Shown here piece after piece: positions 42,744 through 50,593 of a stretch of DNA of 64,000 nt (position 1 is the first letter of the stretch; each line of letters opens with the position of its first letter). The notes under the pieces are model-generated. The model made no database searches. It was not told where the DNA came from and saw only the letters and a list, made by a program, of their open reading frames with translations. Location: assembly GCF_900176505.1 (NCBI RefSeq), contig NZ_FWYB01000008.1, positions 186,001 to 250,000 on the forward strand, given 5' to 3'. This DNA comes from Pedobacter nyackensis (GTDB lineage Bacteria > Bacteroidota > Bacteroidia > Sphingobacteriales > Sphingobacteriaceae). Both the position numbers and the translations under genes were made by a program.

Positions 42744-44807
42744 TTAAAGCTTAATTTCTGCCGAAGCATTGGATAGATTCAATTTTTCGATGGCAACCTC
42801 TGTAACATCAATGGTTTTATTACCTTTTAACATTTTATAAAAGTTGTAAGCAAAAAACAAATGCGACAACCACATCAAACTTCCACCTATTGCACGCCAT
42901 AACCAGTATGGCGCCATAAATACCACACTATCTATAAATGGCTTACCATCCATCCACATCAACCCTTTCAGGGTACTTCCATACATCAGCGGAATGGTAT
43001 AAAACATTAAGCCAATCAGCGCCAACCAAAAATGTGCACCAACAGTAATCTGCGGTGCTTCTTTTCCGGTTAATCTAGGGACAAGTGCATAAATACCTGC
43101 CCAAAGAAAGAAACAGATAATCCCGTACATGGTTAAATGGGAGTGTGCTACAGTAAAATCGGTAAAGTGCCACACCAGATTTGTGGTACGAAATGCCTCA
43201 GCAGTACCTTGTAAAGATCCTGTAAAGTAGAAGATGATTCCTACAATAAAAAATGGCAAAGTATAGCTGGAAAGCACTTTATGCCAGGCTCCTTTAAAGG
43301 TCATGATAAAATTCGTAGTACCTGCAGCAACTGGGATAACCATTCCCATACTTCCTAAAATAGCTACCGTCTGCAACCACCACGGTATAGAACTAAATAC
43401 AAAGTGATGCGTGCCAATCAGGGTATAAAACAGAATCTGTGTCCAAAATGCCAGGATACCCAAACTATAGGAATATATAGGTTTATTTAACTGTTGAGGA
43501 AGAAAATAATAAACAATCCCCAAGGTAAAAAGCATAAACCACATCCCAACACCCTGGTGCATATAATACCCCTGTATAATGGTTTCTCCCAGTCCGTCTT
43601 GCCACCAGGGCACATAAGCCACAACAGAAATCACAATGGCAAATATCACAGATGCTACAATGTACCAGTTGGAGATATAAATTTCCTTAGTCTTTCTTCT
43701 GGCCACAGTTTGCAAAAAATTGATTAGGGTTAAAATGAGTCCAATACCGAAAAGCAACATTACCGGCCAGATATACTCTCTGTATTCACCCCCACCATTA
43801 TTAATTCCGGCCATCAAACATAGACTGCCTACAACCACAGCAGCATTAATTAACCACAGGCTATACCAGCCCATTTTAATACTGGCAAGTGGAGCATTTC
43901 CGACTCTGGGAACCACATACAAACCCAATCCAATCATACCAAGGGATGCCCATCCCCAAAAAACTGCATTGGTATGAACCGGACGCAAGCGGCCAAAACT
44001 CAGCCAGCTCAGCTGGTCTGCATCAGGAGCAACAAACTTTATCCCAAGGTACTCTCCTACTGTAGTCCCAAATAAGAGCCAAAATGTTGCAGCTCCCAAA
44101 TACCATAAAATCAGTTTCGACAAAGCAGGATCGACTCCCGGTCTTTTTAAGGCTCTTTTCTTTAAAGCAACAACAGGTAATCCAGGATCGCTTTGAATTT
44201 GATGTAGTAATCCTTTTTCATCTTCTGCAGGTATTGTACCGGATAACTCCTTATTTGTTAAGGCATAATCCAGCGCATCCTTTCGTTTACTCAGTGCCTT
44301 TTGTAGTGCCACCTGATCTGCCTGATCCAATAACCTTACCAATTCATCAGCTTCCTGTACTTTTTGTTTATCCTGATACTGCCGAAACAGGTTATTAACT
44401 TTAACCATCATCAGCCATATTCCCGCCAGTATAGGAATTAAGATCAAAATCAAGGTAATGATCACCCCTCCTTCAGTCCAAATAGAACCACTAGTGTTTG
44501 TTGTTTGAGAAAATCCCTGCTGACTGCTAAAGATCAAAAAAATAATGGTACCTAAACTCAACAGTCGTGATTTGGTAAGTTTAACACCCGCAATCCTTTT
44601 TTTCTTAAGATGGTTCTGGAGGGCCTCAATCTGACTGCTGCTAAAAGTATTAAGGTGTTGCTGCAGTTGAGACTCCGGTCCTCTGTAACTTCTATTTTTC
44701 AAAAGATCTTTTGCCTGTTTAACCCTGTTATATATAAAAACTGAAACCAAAAAAGCGGTCAGCAGAACAAGAAAGCAAGCCCATAGCAATACTGAAGTAA
44801 AACTCAT
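42744..44807 (-). CDS. cbb3-type oxidase catalytic subunit with 230-residue N-terminal extension
   Basis: 687 residues. The CcoN core begins near residue 230: FGRLRPVHTNAV (His 278), CuB His 417 and His 467-468, hemes His 555/557 (VAHSH). The crosslinked Tyr of cbb3 oxidases is conserved at 461 (LFYTLIGTHH), 44 residues after the CuB His, so oxygen reduction rather than NO reduction is predicted. The extra 230 residues hold up to three hydrophobic helices and a helical soluble part; residues 78-101 look like an internal signal peptide. It is followed directly by the CcoO-like fusion. Confidence 0.9.
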   Translation of the reverse strand: MSFTSVLLWACFLVLLTAFLVSVFIYNRVKQAKDLLKNRSYRGPESQLQQHLNTFSSSQIEALQNHLKKKRIAGVKLTKSRLLSLGTIIFLIFSSQQGFSQTTNTSGSIWTEGGVIITLILILIPILAGIWLMMVKVNNLFRQYQDKQKVQEADELVRLLDQADQVALQKALSKRKDALDYALTNKELSGTIPAEDEKGLLHQIQSDPGLPVVALKKRALKRPGVDPALSKLILWYLGAATFWLLFGTTVGEYLGIKFVAPDADQLSWLSFGRLRPVHTNAVFWGWASLGMIGLGLYVVPRVGNAPLASIKMGWYSLWLINAAVVVGSLCLMAGINNGGGEYREYIWPVMLLFGIGLILTLINFLQTVARRKTKEIYISNWYIVASVIFAIVISVVAYVPWWQDGLGETIIQGYYMHQGVGMWFMLFTLGIVYYFLPQQLNKPIYSYSLGILAFWTQILFYTLIGTHHFVFSSIPWWLQTVAILGSMGMVIPVAAGTTNFIMTFKGAWHKVLSSYTLPFFIVGIIFYFTGSLQGTAEAFRTTNLVWHFTDFTVAHSHLTMYGIICFFLWAGIYALVPRLTGKEAPQITVGAHFWLALIGLMFYTIPLMYGSTLKGLMWMDGKPFIDSVVFMAPYWLWRAIGGSLMWLSHLFFAYNFYKMLKGNKTIDVTEVAIEKLNLSNASAEIKL

Positions 44808-44881
44808 AATTTATTATTTTTTATCATTTTCACCCACAGGGAAAGTCAACACTGGTGATTCCTAATTTTTTAACCCGTAAC

Positions 44882-46093
44882 TTAATTCAGTTGAAGCAAA
44901 GCCGGACCGAATTCTTCAAATAGAATCGACTCCTTTTCTATTCCTTTTGCAATAAGGTCATTGAATTGCTTTTGAATAAAAGCTGACGGTCCGCATACAT
45001 AATATCTTGTTCCCGGAAACTGAGGTAGGGCGGCTATTTTATTGATATCCAAAAACCCTTCCATCACGCCTTCCTGCTTATCTGATTCAGTTGGAAGGTC
45101 ATAAAAAACATGTTGGTTTACATTCTCATTAGCTTTTATTATCTCATCTAACTCTGTTTTAAACGCATGTACATTACGGTTTCTGCATCCATGCAACCAG
45201 GTAATGGGATGGCTATAGTCTTTGTCTACCAGATTCTGTAACATACTCATCATCGGCGTTAGACCAACTCCGCCGCTAATCAATACTACAGGCGCATCTA
45301 AGTCTGCAGGTAACGTAAAGTTACCAGCCGGAGCGGTAAGGTCTACTTTATTACCTTCCTGAATAAAATCATGGAGGTAGTTACTGATCTTACCATCGGT
45401 ATCTAATTGTGCGCCTTTTTCTTTTTTTACGGAGATACGATAATACTCATGAGTTGGCGTACTTGATACACTGTACTGGCGTGATTGATATAAACTCAGT
45501 TCTGGCAAAAATACCCGGATACTGATATATTGACCGGGTATATGCGGCATCACCTTACCTCCATCAGCTGGATGCAGGTAAAAAGAAGTAATCTCTGCAG
45601 ACTCCTCGATTTTCTTTCCAACAAAAAATGGCCTCCAACCTGTCCAGCCATCCTGCTGTGCGGCTTTATGTTGATACAATTTTGTCTCATGTCCTGACAT
45701 CAATGCTGCAAGCTGCTGATAAGCTGCTGTCCAGGCGTCTAAAATATCAGCAGTTGCTGCTGCTCCCAGAACTTCCTGTATCGAAGCAATTAAATGACGA
45801 CCGACAATTTGATAATGTTCAGGTCTGATATCCAGACTCACATGTTTATGGCCAATCCTATCCACCACAGGCATCAGTACGCCTGGATTGGCAATGTTCT
45901 CTGCATACGCAAGCACAGCCATAGCCAAAGCTGTTTGCTGTTTTCCACTCTCCTGGTTTCCCATGTTAAACATGTTTTTAAGTTCTGGATTGTGGGTAAA
46001 CATTCTGTTGTAGAAATGTTTAGTCAATAACACACCGTTTTCTCTTAGTATAGGTACTGTCGCGCTGATTAATTGTTTTTGTTCAAGATTCAT
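44882..46093 (-). CDS. hmp: Flavohemoglobin, nitric oxide dioxygenase
   Basis: 403 residues, full length: globin domain (1-140) with GHKHVSLDI (proximal His), FAD domain with QYSVSS and an NAD domain with GGVGLTPMMSML. It oxidises NO to nitrate with O2 and NAD(P)H. It lies 58 bases downstream of the Rrf2 regulator gene on the same strand and 74 bases upstream of the oxidase gene. Regulation by the Rrf2 protein is likely. Confidence 0.95.
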   Translation of the reverse strand: MNLEQKQLISATVPILRENGVLLTKHFYNRMFTHNPELKNMFNMGNQESGKQQTALAMAVLAYAENIANPGVLMPVVDRIGHKHVSLDIRPEHYQIVGRHLIASIQEVLGAAATADILDAWTAAYQQLAALMSGHETKLYQHKAAQQDGWTGWRPFFVGKKIEESAEITSFYLHPADGGKVMPHIPGQYISIRVFLPELSLYQSRQYSVSSTPTHEYYRISVKKEKGAQLDTDGKISNYLHDFIQEGNKVDLTAPAGNFTLPADLDAPVVLISGGVGLTPMMSMLQNLVDKDYSHPITWLHGCRNRNVHAFKTELDEIIKANENVNQHVFYDLPTESDKQEGVMEGFLDINKIAALPQFPGTRYYVCGPSAFIQKQFNDLIAKGIEKESILFEEFGPALLQLN

Positions 46094-46151
46094 AATAAAT
46101 ATATTAATACCTTTTTATCTCTTAATTTTTCAATTTTTTTTTTAATTCCTC

Positions 46152-46589
46152 TTATTTCCTCAATTTGGTAATACCCAGATTCGGACTTTCATTAAAATGG
46201 CCAATGGTCGTCTGCTCCAACAGATCTTTCAATTGGTTACGAATAGCTTTAAATTCATGATGCAATGGGCAAGGATTAGTTTCTGAGCAATGAGCTAGCC
46301 CCAAACCGCATCCAATAAAAATGCTTTTCCCATCCACCGCTTCTACCACCTCTGATAAGGGACGTTTAAGCCCCACCTCATCCATATAAAACCCACCATT
46401 AGGTCCTTTAGCCGATTGTACTATACCTCTTCTACTTAAATCCTGTAAAATTTTGGCTAGAAAATGTTCTGGAGAATCTATTCCTTTAGCAATTTCTTTT
46501 ATCCCTACCCTATTGCCATCGGCTGTCCGGTGCGCGATAAAAAAAACTGAGCGTATTGCATATTCACATGTTTTTGAAAAGACTCCCAT
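46152..46589 (-). CDS. Rrf2-family regulator (NsrR-like)
   Basis: 145 residues with an N-terminal winged helix (SKTCEYAIRSVFFIAHR, IDSPEHFLAKILQDLSRRGIVQSAKGPNGGF) and a cluster motif with Cys 94, 101 and 107 (CGLGLAHCSETNPC), the NsrR/IscR type. In NsrR the iron-sulfur cluster reacts with NO and repression is released. It is directly upstream of hmp, a classic NsrR target. It starts only a few bases after its predicted transcript start. Confidence 0.86.
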   Translation of the reverse strand: MGVFSKTCEYAIRSVFFIAHRTADGNRVGIKEIAKGIDSPEHFLAKILQDLSRRGIVQSAKGPNGGFYMDEVGLKRPLSEVVEAVDGKSIFIGCGLGLAHCSETNPCPLHHEFKAIRNQLKDLLEQTTIGHFNESPNLGITKLRK

Positions 46590-46597
46590 AAGCAGGA

Positions 46598-46647
46598 CAA
46601 AGCTACATAGTATATTTAAAAAATAAAAGAGTTTTTCGTCTTTTATT
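46598..46647 (-). promoter_or_regulatory. Rrf2 gene promoter with 26-bp palindrome
   Basis: A perfect -7 element TAGCTTTG (46605-46598, - strand) has a perfect palindrome AATAAAAGA-N8-TCTTTTATT (46622-46647) centred 33 bp upstream. It could be an autoregulatory Rrf2 operator overlapping the -33 zone, or an activator site. The remaining 46648-46910 holds no gene. Confidence 0.6.
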
Positions 46648-46910
46648 AAAAAAACTTATTATTCGACCTCATTTTTCATTTAGAAATGAAGTGAAAAGGC
46701 GTTAAATAATTAAGATTTAGAATACCGGAAACCTCACGATTTATAGTTTTTAAAAGCTGACAATCGCAATTTCGTAAACAGATAGAAGGTATTACTAACT
46801 GCATGCAAAACCTGATTGAACGGTAGAATTTTAGATATTAGGATGAGTCAAAATTGATCAATCTTTGCTAAAAGTGTATATTTCGAGGAAAGTTGGAATG
46901 AAATGAGGTG

Positions 46911-47467
46911 TCAGCTTATTTCCGAATTCAGCGGACAGTAATGCCGAAACATGCAGTTATTGGTATAAAAGTCCGCAATTTCTTGATTATATAATTTCCA
47001 AGTCTCAAAGTCAGAAAAACTCCCAAGTCCATTTTCAACAGGAAACACTCCATTCATTTTTTTCTCAAAGTCGTCCGCCAGTAATGTCTCTGAAATTAAA
47101 GATAACTCCCAACTACCTGGAACTTCGTCTTTAAAGTTTAGTTCGGCATATGCAACTCGACCAGAAAAATCTTCATCAAGCCCAATGTAAAGGTAAACTG
47201 GATAGTCACCAGGCATAACTGTCCAAGATTGAGGAAGTCCTAATTCTCTATACATTGGGTCTGTGCAAACGACTTGTCCACTTGGTAATTTGGTAATTTG
47301 ATATTGCCAGCAAAAAATCTATCGTAAGATTTATTTGCTTTTAGGTCTTCAAAATCTAAGTAGTCAAACTCAGTTACTTCATTGAAAATTATCTGTTTGA
47401 CTTTTTTATTTGTCGTGTCCTGTTCGGTCTGAGAAGTCTTACCAAATAGCTTGTCAAATAGTCCCAT
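46911..47467 (-). pseudogene. DUF4241-like gene split by an 8-bp tandem duplication
   Basis: Two frames abut: an N-terminal piece from 47467 (MGLFDKLFGK) and a C-terminal piece to 46911 (LGLPQSWTVMPGDYPVYLYI, GRVAYAELNF). At 47284-47299 the unit GGTAATTT is present twice in tandem. Removing one copy restores KLPSGQVVCTDPMYRELGLP, joining the pieces into one ~183-residue protein. PSGQVVCTDP and YPVYLYIG resemble DUF4241 proteins. The gene is inactive as read here, but the change is a simple slippage product and could revert. Confidence 0.72.
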
Positions 47468-47693
47468 AATTATTTTTTAAAGTCGTCTTGTTTGATAGTT
47501 GCTTCCCTATTCACATTTATTAAAACACCTGTAAATTCTACAAGCGCAAATGGTTTACTCTTTAGATAAACGGAATAAGAGCAAGCGAAGTTAATAAAAC
47601 GAATAAGACTTGTTATACAAAAATTGATCAATTCTTATCCTTATAAATCTCTCGAATTATCCTTAAAATATCTGATAAGTGTTGCAATGGGCT

Positions 47694-47709
47694 CCCTTCT
47701 TCCCCGCCA
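47694..47709 (+). other. tRNA 3'-end-like fragment (possible attachment-site scar)
   Basis: CCCTTCTTCCCCGCCA reads like the 3' acceptor strand of a tRNA (serine-type ending CCGCCA), and a terminator follows 16 bases later. The rest of a tRNA, including a T-loop, is not present upstream. This is what an integrase leaves after using a tRNA 3' end as its attachment core. Confidence 0.45.
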
Positions 47710-47725
47710 AGGTATCAAAGCCTAC

Positions 47726-47759
47726 AAAAATCCTGGAATCGTAAGATTTCGGGATTTTT
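47726..47759 (+). terminator. Rho-independent terminator after the tRNA-like fragment
   Basis: AAAAATCCTGGAATC and GATTTCGGGATTTTT pair around a GTAA loop with one true mismatch, ending in a T-rich tail. It has the form of a terminator behind a tRNA gene. Confidence 0.65.
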
Positions 47760-47869
47760 TGTTTTTGAACAACACCAAAGAGGCATTATTTTACTACCCC
47801 TCAGAAATCATCTTGGCTCGATTTTTACCGTTTTACCTTATTTTATTCGGCTAAATTCAATTAAACGGA

Positions 47870-47922
47870 GTTTTCCACCAAATTTCAGATCACCGAGGTT
47901 TCCCACTAATTATCTGATTACG
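47870..47922. repeat. Two degenerate direct repeats, possibly an insertion-sequence end remnant
   Basis: GTTTTCCACCAAATTTCAGA (from 47870) and GTTTCCCACTAATTATCTGA (from 47898) align with several differences. Such repeated units resemble terminal transposase-binding repeats of IS21-type elements. No transposase gene is nearby. Confidence 0.3.
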
Positions 47923-48016
47923 TTTGCTGAAATAGCCAAGGAAAAATAAGTGAAGAAACAGGCTCCAAAAGATTTATCGATCCCCTAATTAAGATTTATT
48001 GAATATCTGACCAAAC

Positions 48017-48522
48017 ATGAACGAGAACAACGATAACATGCTAATCCCCGACGAAATTATTATGAACCAGATCTATTACATACATGGACACAAGGTAATA
48101 TTGGATACCGATTTAGCTGCGCTTTATGAAGTAGAAACCAAGCAGCTTAAAAGACAGGTTAAACGAAATAAGGATCGCTTCCCCGAAGATTTTATGTTTG
48201 AACTGACCGCTGAAGAATATCAATTTTCAAGGAGCCAAAATGGCACCTTGAAACAAGGAAGTAATATCAAATACGCTCCTATGGTCTTTACTGAGCAGGG
48301 GGTTCCATGCTTTCAAGTGTATTGAACAGCAAGAGGGCAATAAAAGTGAATATCCAAATCATACGGATATTTACTCGCATACGTCAAATACTGACAGACA
48401 ATACAGATATAAGACTGGAAATCGAAAAAATAAAGAACAAGCTAGATAATCAGGATAAAAATATGGAAATCATATTCCGCAGCTTATCCAATAAATACCC
48501 ATTTGCCCCCTATTGCTCATAG
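48017..48522 (+). pseudogene. ORF6N-domain protein, frameshifted
   Basis: The first frame (48017-48325) starts MNENNDNMLIPDEIIMNQIY and has the ORF6N pattern (HKVILDTDLAALYEVETKQLKRQVKRN). At the point expected to read FTEQGVAMLSSVLNSKRAI the frame breaks: GTTCCATG is present where GTTGCCATG would be in frame, a one-base loss. The downstream frame continues as LSSVLNSKRAIKVNIQIIRIF and EIEKIKNKLDNQDKNMEI. The last residues are also divergent. ORF6N proteins are phage and mobile-element regulators. Confidence 0.75.
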
Positions 48523-48931
48523 TCCCTTTTGGTAGTTGCTTTTTCGGAGCATGTAAAATTGATGTGTCTACTTCTTTTACAAATTTTGTTAATGCACCAA
48601 GTTTGTTTTCAGAAAACGCCAGTATCGTGTAATCCCAACAGGAATAGTAAGATAACATCCACTTAAATTCTGCATCAATTTTACTATTAGCTAAATAGTC
48701 ATTTAGAATTGAATAGGAGTCAAAAATTATTGAACCATCAAGGTCTTCAACACCTGTAAAACAGCTTGGCTCAAGCAAAGAATACCAATTTAAAAATATC
48801 AATCGCTTTAAAATTTCAAGTTTTGCTTCTTCATTATCCGTCTGAAACAATAAATCAAGGTAGCTTTTATGGATTTCTCTATACTTTTCAAAAGCACCAC
48901 TCTCAGCAAGCTGTTCAGTCTTACTCTCCAT
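48470..48931 (-). CDS. Hypothetical protein
   Basis: About 153 residues from Met 48931 (MESKTEQLAESGAFEKYREI), soluble and helical, with a RLIFLNWYSLLEPSCFTG segment and a C-terminal RGQMGIYWISCGI. Its 3' end overlaps the end of the ORF6N remnant on the other strand, so a junction may have altered its C-terminus. I do not recognise the family. Confidence 0.55.
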   Translation of the reverse strand: MESKTEQLAESGAFEKYREIHKSYLDLLFQTDNEEAKLEILKRLIFLNWYSLLEPSCFTGVEDLDGSIIFDSYSILNDYLANSKIDAEFKWMLSYYSCWDYTILAFSENKLGALTKFVKEVDTSILHAPKKQLPKGTMSNRGQMGIYWISCGI

Positions 48932-48946
48932 TGTCCCATCAAGCAA

Positions 48947-49489
48947 CCAGAAGACATGCTGTAAAGAACTGATAACAAGTCACTTACATCTTAAAATATA
49001 AGACACCTTTTAGAAGTCTTGCCATGACTTTCCAAGCTTAGAGGTACATACCAGGTACTTTGTTGGTCCTTACACTAATGAGCTACCAATAACCTACCTA
49101 GCGGGTACCTACAATCTACCTATTTGCCTAAAAGGCCTCTTCAATGGTGAATTGGCTAGTTTGGAGATCCCAGATGCCAATAATCTTTAGCACTTTCCAA
49201 AAAGCCCTTTAATAGAGGTAATAAAACCTTTACTATTTATACTGATAGATGAATATCGGTTTTTTAAATTGATGGTCTGCACATGCGACAGATTACTGTA
49301 ACTGAGTACAATTATCAAGGTAATATACCCTGAACATTGCCATGGCATATTTGTTTGTCATGTTTTGTCTTCACTTGTTGCGCGAATTCTCGCTTGGTTT
49401 CATTTGTTTTTACCTAAAAAAGCGGGTATTCAAAAAAGTAATTTTTTGAATACCCGCTGCTACAATTTATTATTCTTAATAAAATTGGG
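48947..49489. other. Intergenic region with no gene
   Basis: About 540 bases. Part of it (49060-49130) is rich in repeated ACCTACC-like words with no open frame of note. The right end carries the terminator of the glycan-use operon (49421-49458). The rest shows nothing identifiable. Confidence 0.5.
49421..49458 (-). terminator. Strong terminator of the sus-like operon
   Basis: A perfect 17-bp stem, AGCGGGTATTCAAAAAA (49421-49437) against TTTTTTGAATACCCGCT (49442-49458), has a GTAA loop and is followed on the - strand by TTTTT. It lies 31 bases after the 49490 stop. Confidence 0.85.
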
Positions 49490-50473
49490 CTATTTTAATT
49501 TGATTGTTTCTTCTACTCTGCGTGGCGCAGAAATATTATAGGAGTAAAACAAATGAAAAGATTTCGTTGCAGGATCGTAATAATTTGGTCCCCAATGCTG
49601 ATCAATATCAGGTGTCGCTCCAGCAGGAGTAATGGTTACCGTTAAATCTGCATTGACTTTTAACTGCATAAGATAACCGGACGATCCCAGGTCACCCAAA
49701 TTACATTGGACTATTTCATCCGTTATCCTGGCAAGTACTTTAGCTTCATTAACATTGCGATCACCGTTGGTCGGATGATGAAACACACCCGTAGCCTGAT
49801 AATTCCCTGCATACGCATTAAATGTTTGAATTGCAGTAGGACTGTAAAACATATCAATACCATTACTAGGTACAAATGCAGACTTCAATTCAATTTGTTT
49901 CCCCCTATTGTCTGCAATGGTATAAGTACCAACAGATGATGGTACTTTAACAGTTGATATATTTCCTAAAGCATTAGTGTATTTTACTTCAGTTTCCACG
50001 TTAAAAGTTTCCGGAGTAGAAAAATTCAATTCTAATCCTGCCAGCGTATTACCAATAGTTACGCCTCTGGTTAACAGCTCCGATTCGTAAGTAGTACCAT
50101 AAGCCTTACCACTTTTTAATACCTCTAAAGAGGAATTTCCCATTTTATCAACGGAAACAATTTCGAAATTATATGACTGCTCCTTTAATCCGGGAATAAT
50201 GGTTTTCATAATCCCTTGCCCAGCGGTAGGCAATACGATTACAGAATCAGCCCTATCATTCCAGTAAATTATATACTTCGTAATATTTGGATCCAGACTT
50301 TGTTGAAACTGCACTTCAATTCTATTTCTTCCAGAGTGGAGTTCTATCGCGCTCGGCTTTCCAGGGTAATATCTTTCTCCATCGGCCAGGTATGGTTTGT
50401 AAGTATTATCCATTTTAGTACATGAGGTAATTATCCCGATGCACACCATAAAAAAATATATTTTATTTTTCAT
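49490..50473 (-). CDS. DUF4998-type surface lipoprotein
   Basis: 327 residues with lipobox ITSC (Cys 18), then a DUF4998-like fibronectin-type part (YYPGKPSAIELHSGRNRIEVQF, KYIIYWNDRADSV, SYNFEIVSVDKMGNSS) and a C-terminal beta-rich domain with FYSYNIS. Such proteins follow SusC/SusD pairs and probably help bind glycans on the cell surface. It is the last gene of the operon. Confidence 0.8.
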   Translation of the reverse strand: MKNKIYFFMVCIGIITSCTKMDNTYKPYLADGERYYPGKPSAIELHSGRNRIEVQFQQSLDPNITKYIIYWNDRADSVIVLPTAGQGIMKTIIPGLKEQSYNFEIVSVDKMGNSSLEVLKSGKAYGTTYESELLTRGVTIGNTLAGLELNFSTPETFNVETEVKYTNALGNISTVKVPSSVGTYTIADNRGKQIELKSAFVPSNGIDMFYSPTAIQTFNAYAGNYQATGVFHHPTNGDRNVNEAKVLARITDEIVQCNLGDLGSSGYLMQLKVNADLTVTITPAGATPDIDQHWGPNYYDPATKSFHLFYSYNISAPRRVEETIKLK

Positions 50474-50593
50474 GAGTCTATAATTTGATTTTTAATGGCT
50501 ATGAAGCTATCATGGGCAATATTCAATGCTATTCCTGAAAATCTGCTCATGATGCTTTCACAATCATTTTTTTGTTGAAACAATTATTTAAGA

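Larger units (their letters stand above)
47468..48016. other. Intergenic scar zone
   Basis: About 550 bases without a credible gene. It contains a tRNA-3'-end-like sequence (47694-47709), a terminator (47726-47759) and degenerate repeats near 47870-47922. A 13-base word AAAATTGATCAAT at 47620-47632 also occurs at 46850-46862, on the other side of the broken gene. Confidence 0.5.

Noticed and set aside
42744-44807. The oxidase subunit as a new type of nitric oxide reductase
   Set aside because: The crosslinked Tyr (461) and the CuB histidines of cbb3 oxidases are conserved and the Glu pattern of NOR is absent, so oxygen reduction is more likely.
47624-47854. + strand frame of 76 residues in the scar zone
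   Set aside because: It runs across the tRNA-like fragment and the terminator hairpin, has a repeat-like composition, and shows no protein features.
48947-49420. Repeated ACCTACC-like words as a CRISPR or tandem array
   Set aside because: The words are short and irregular, with no constant spacer length.
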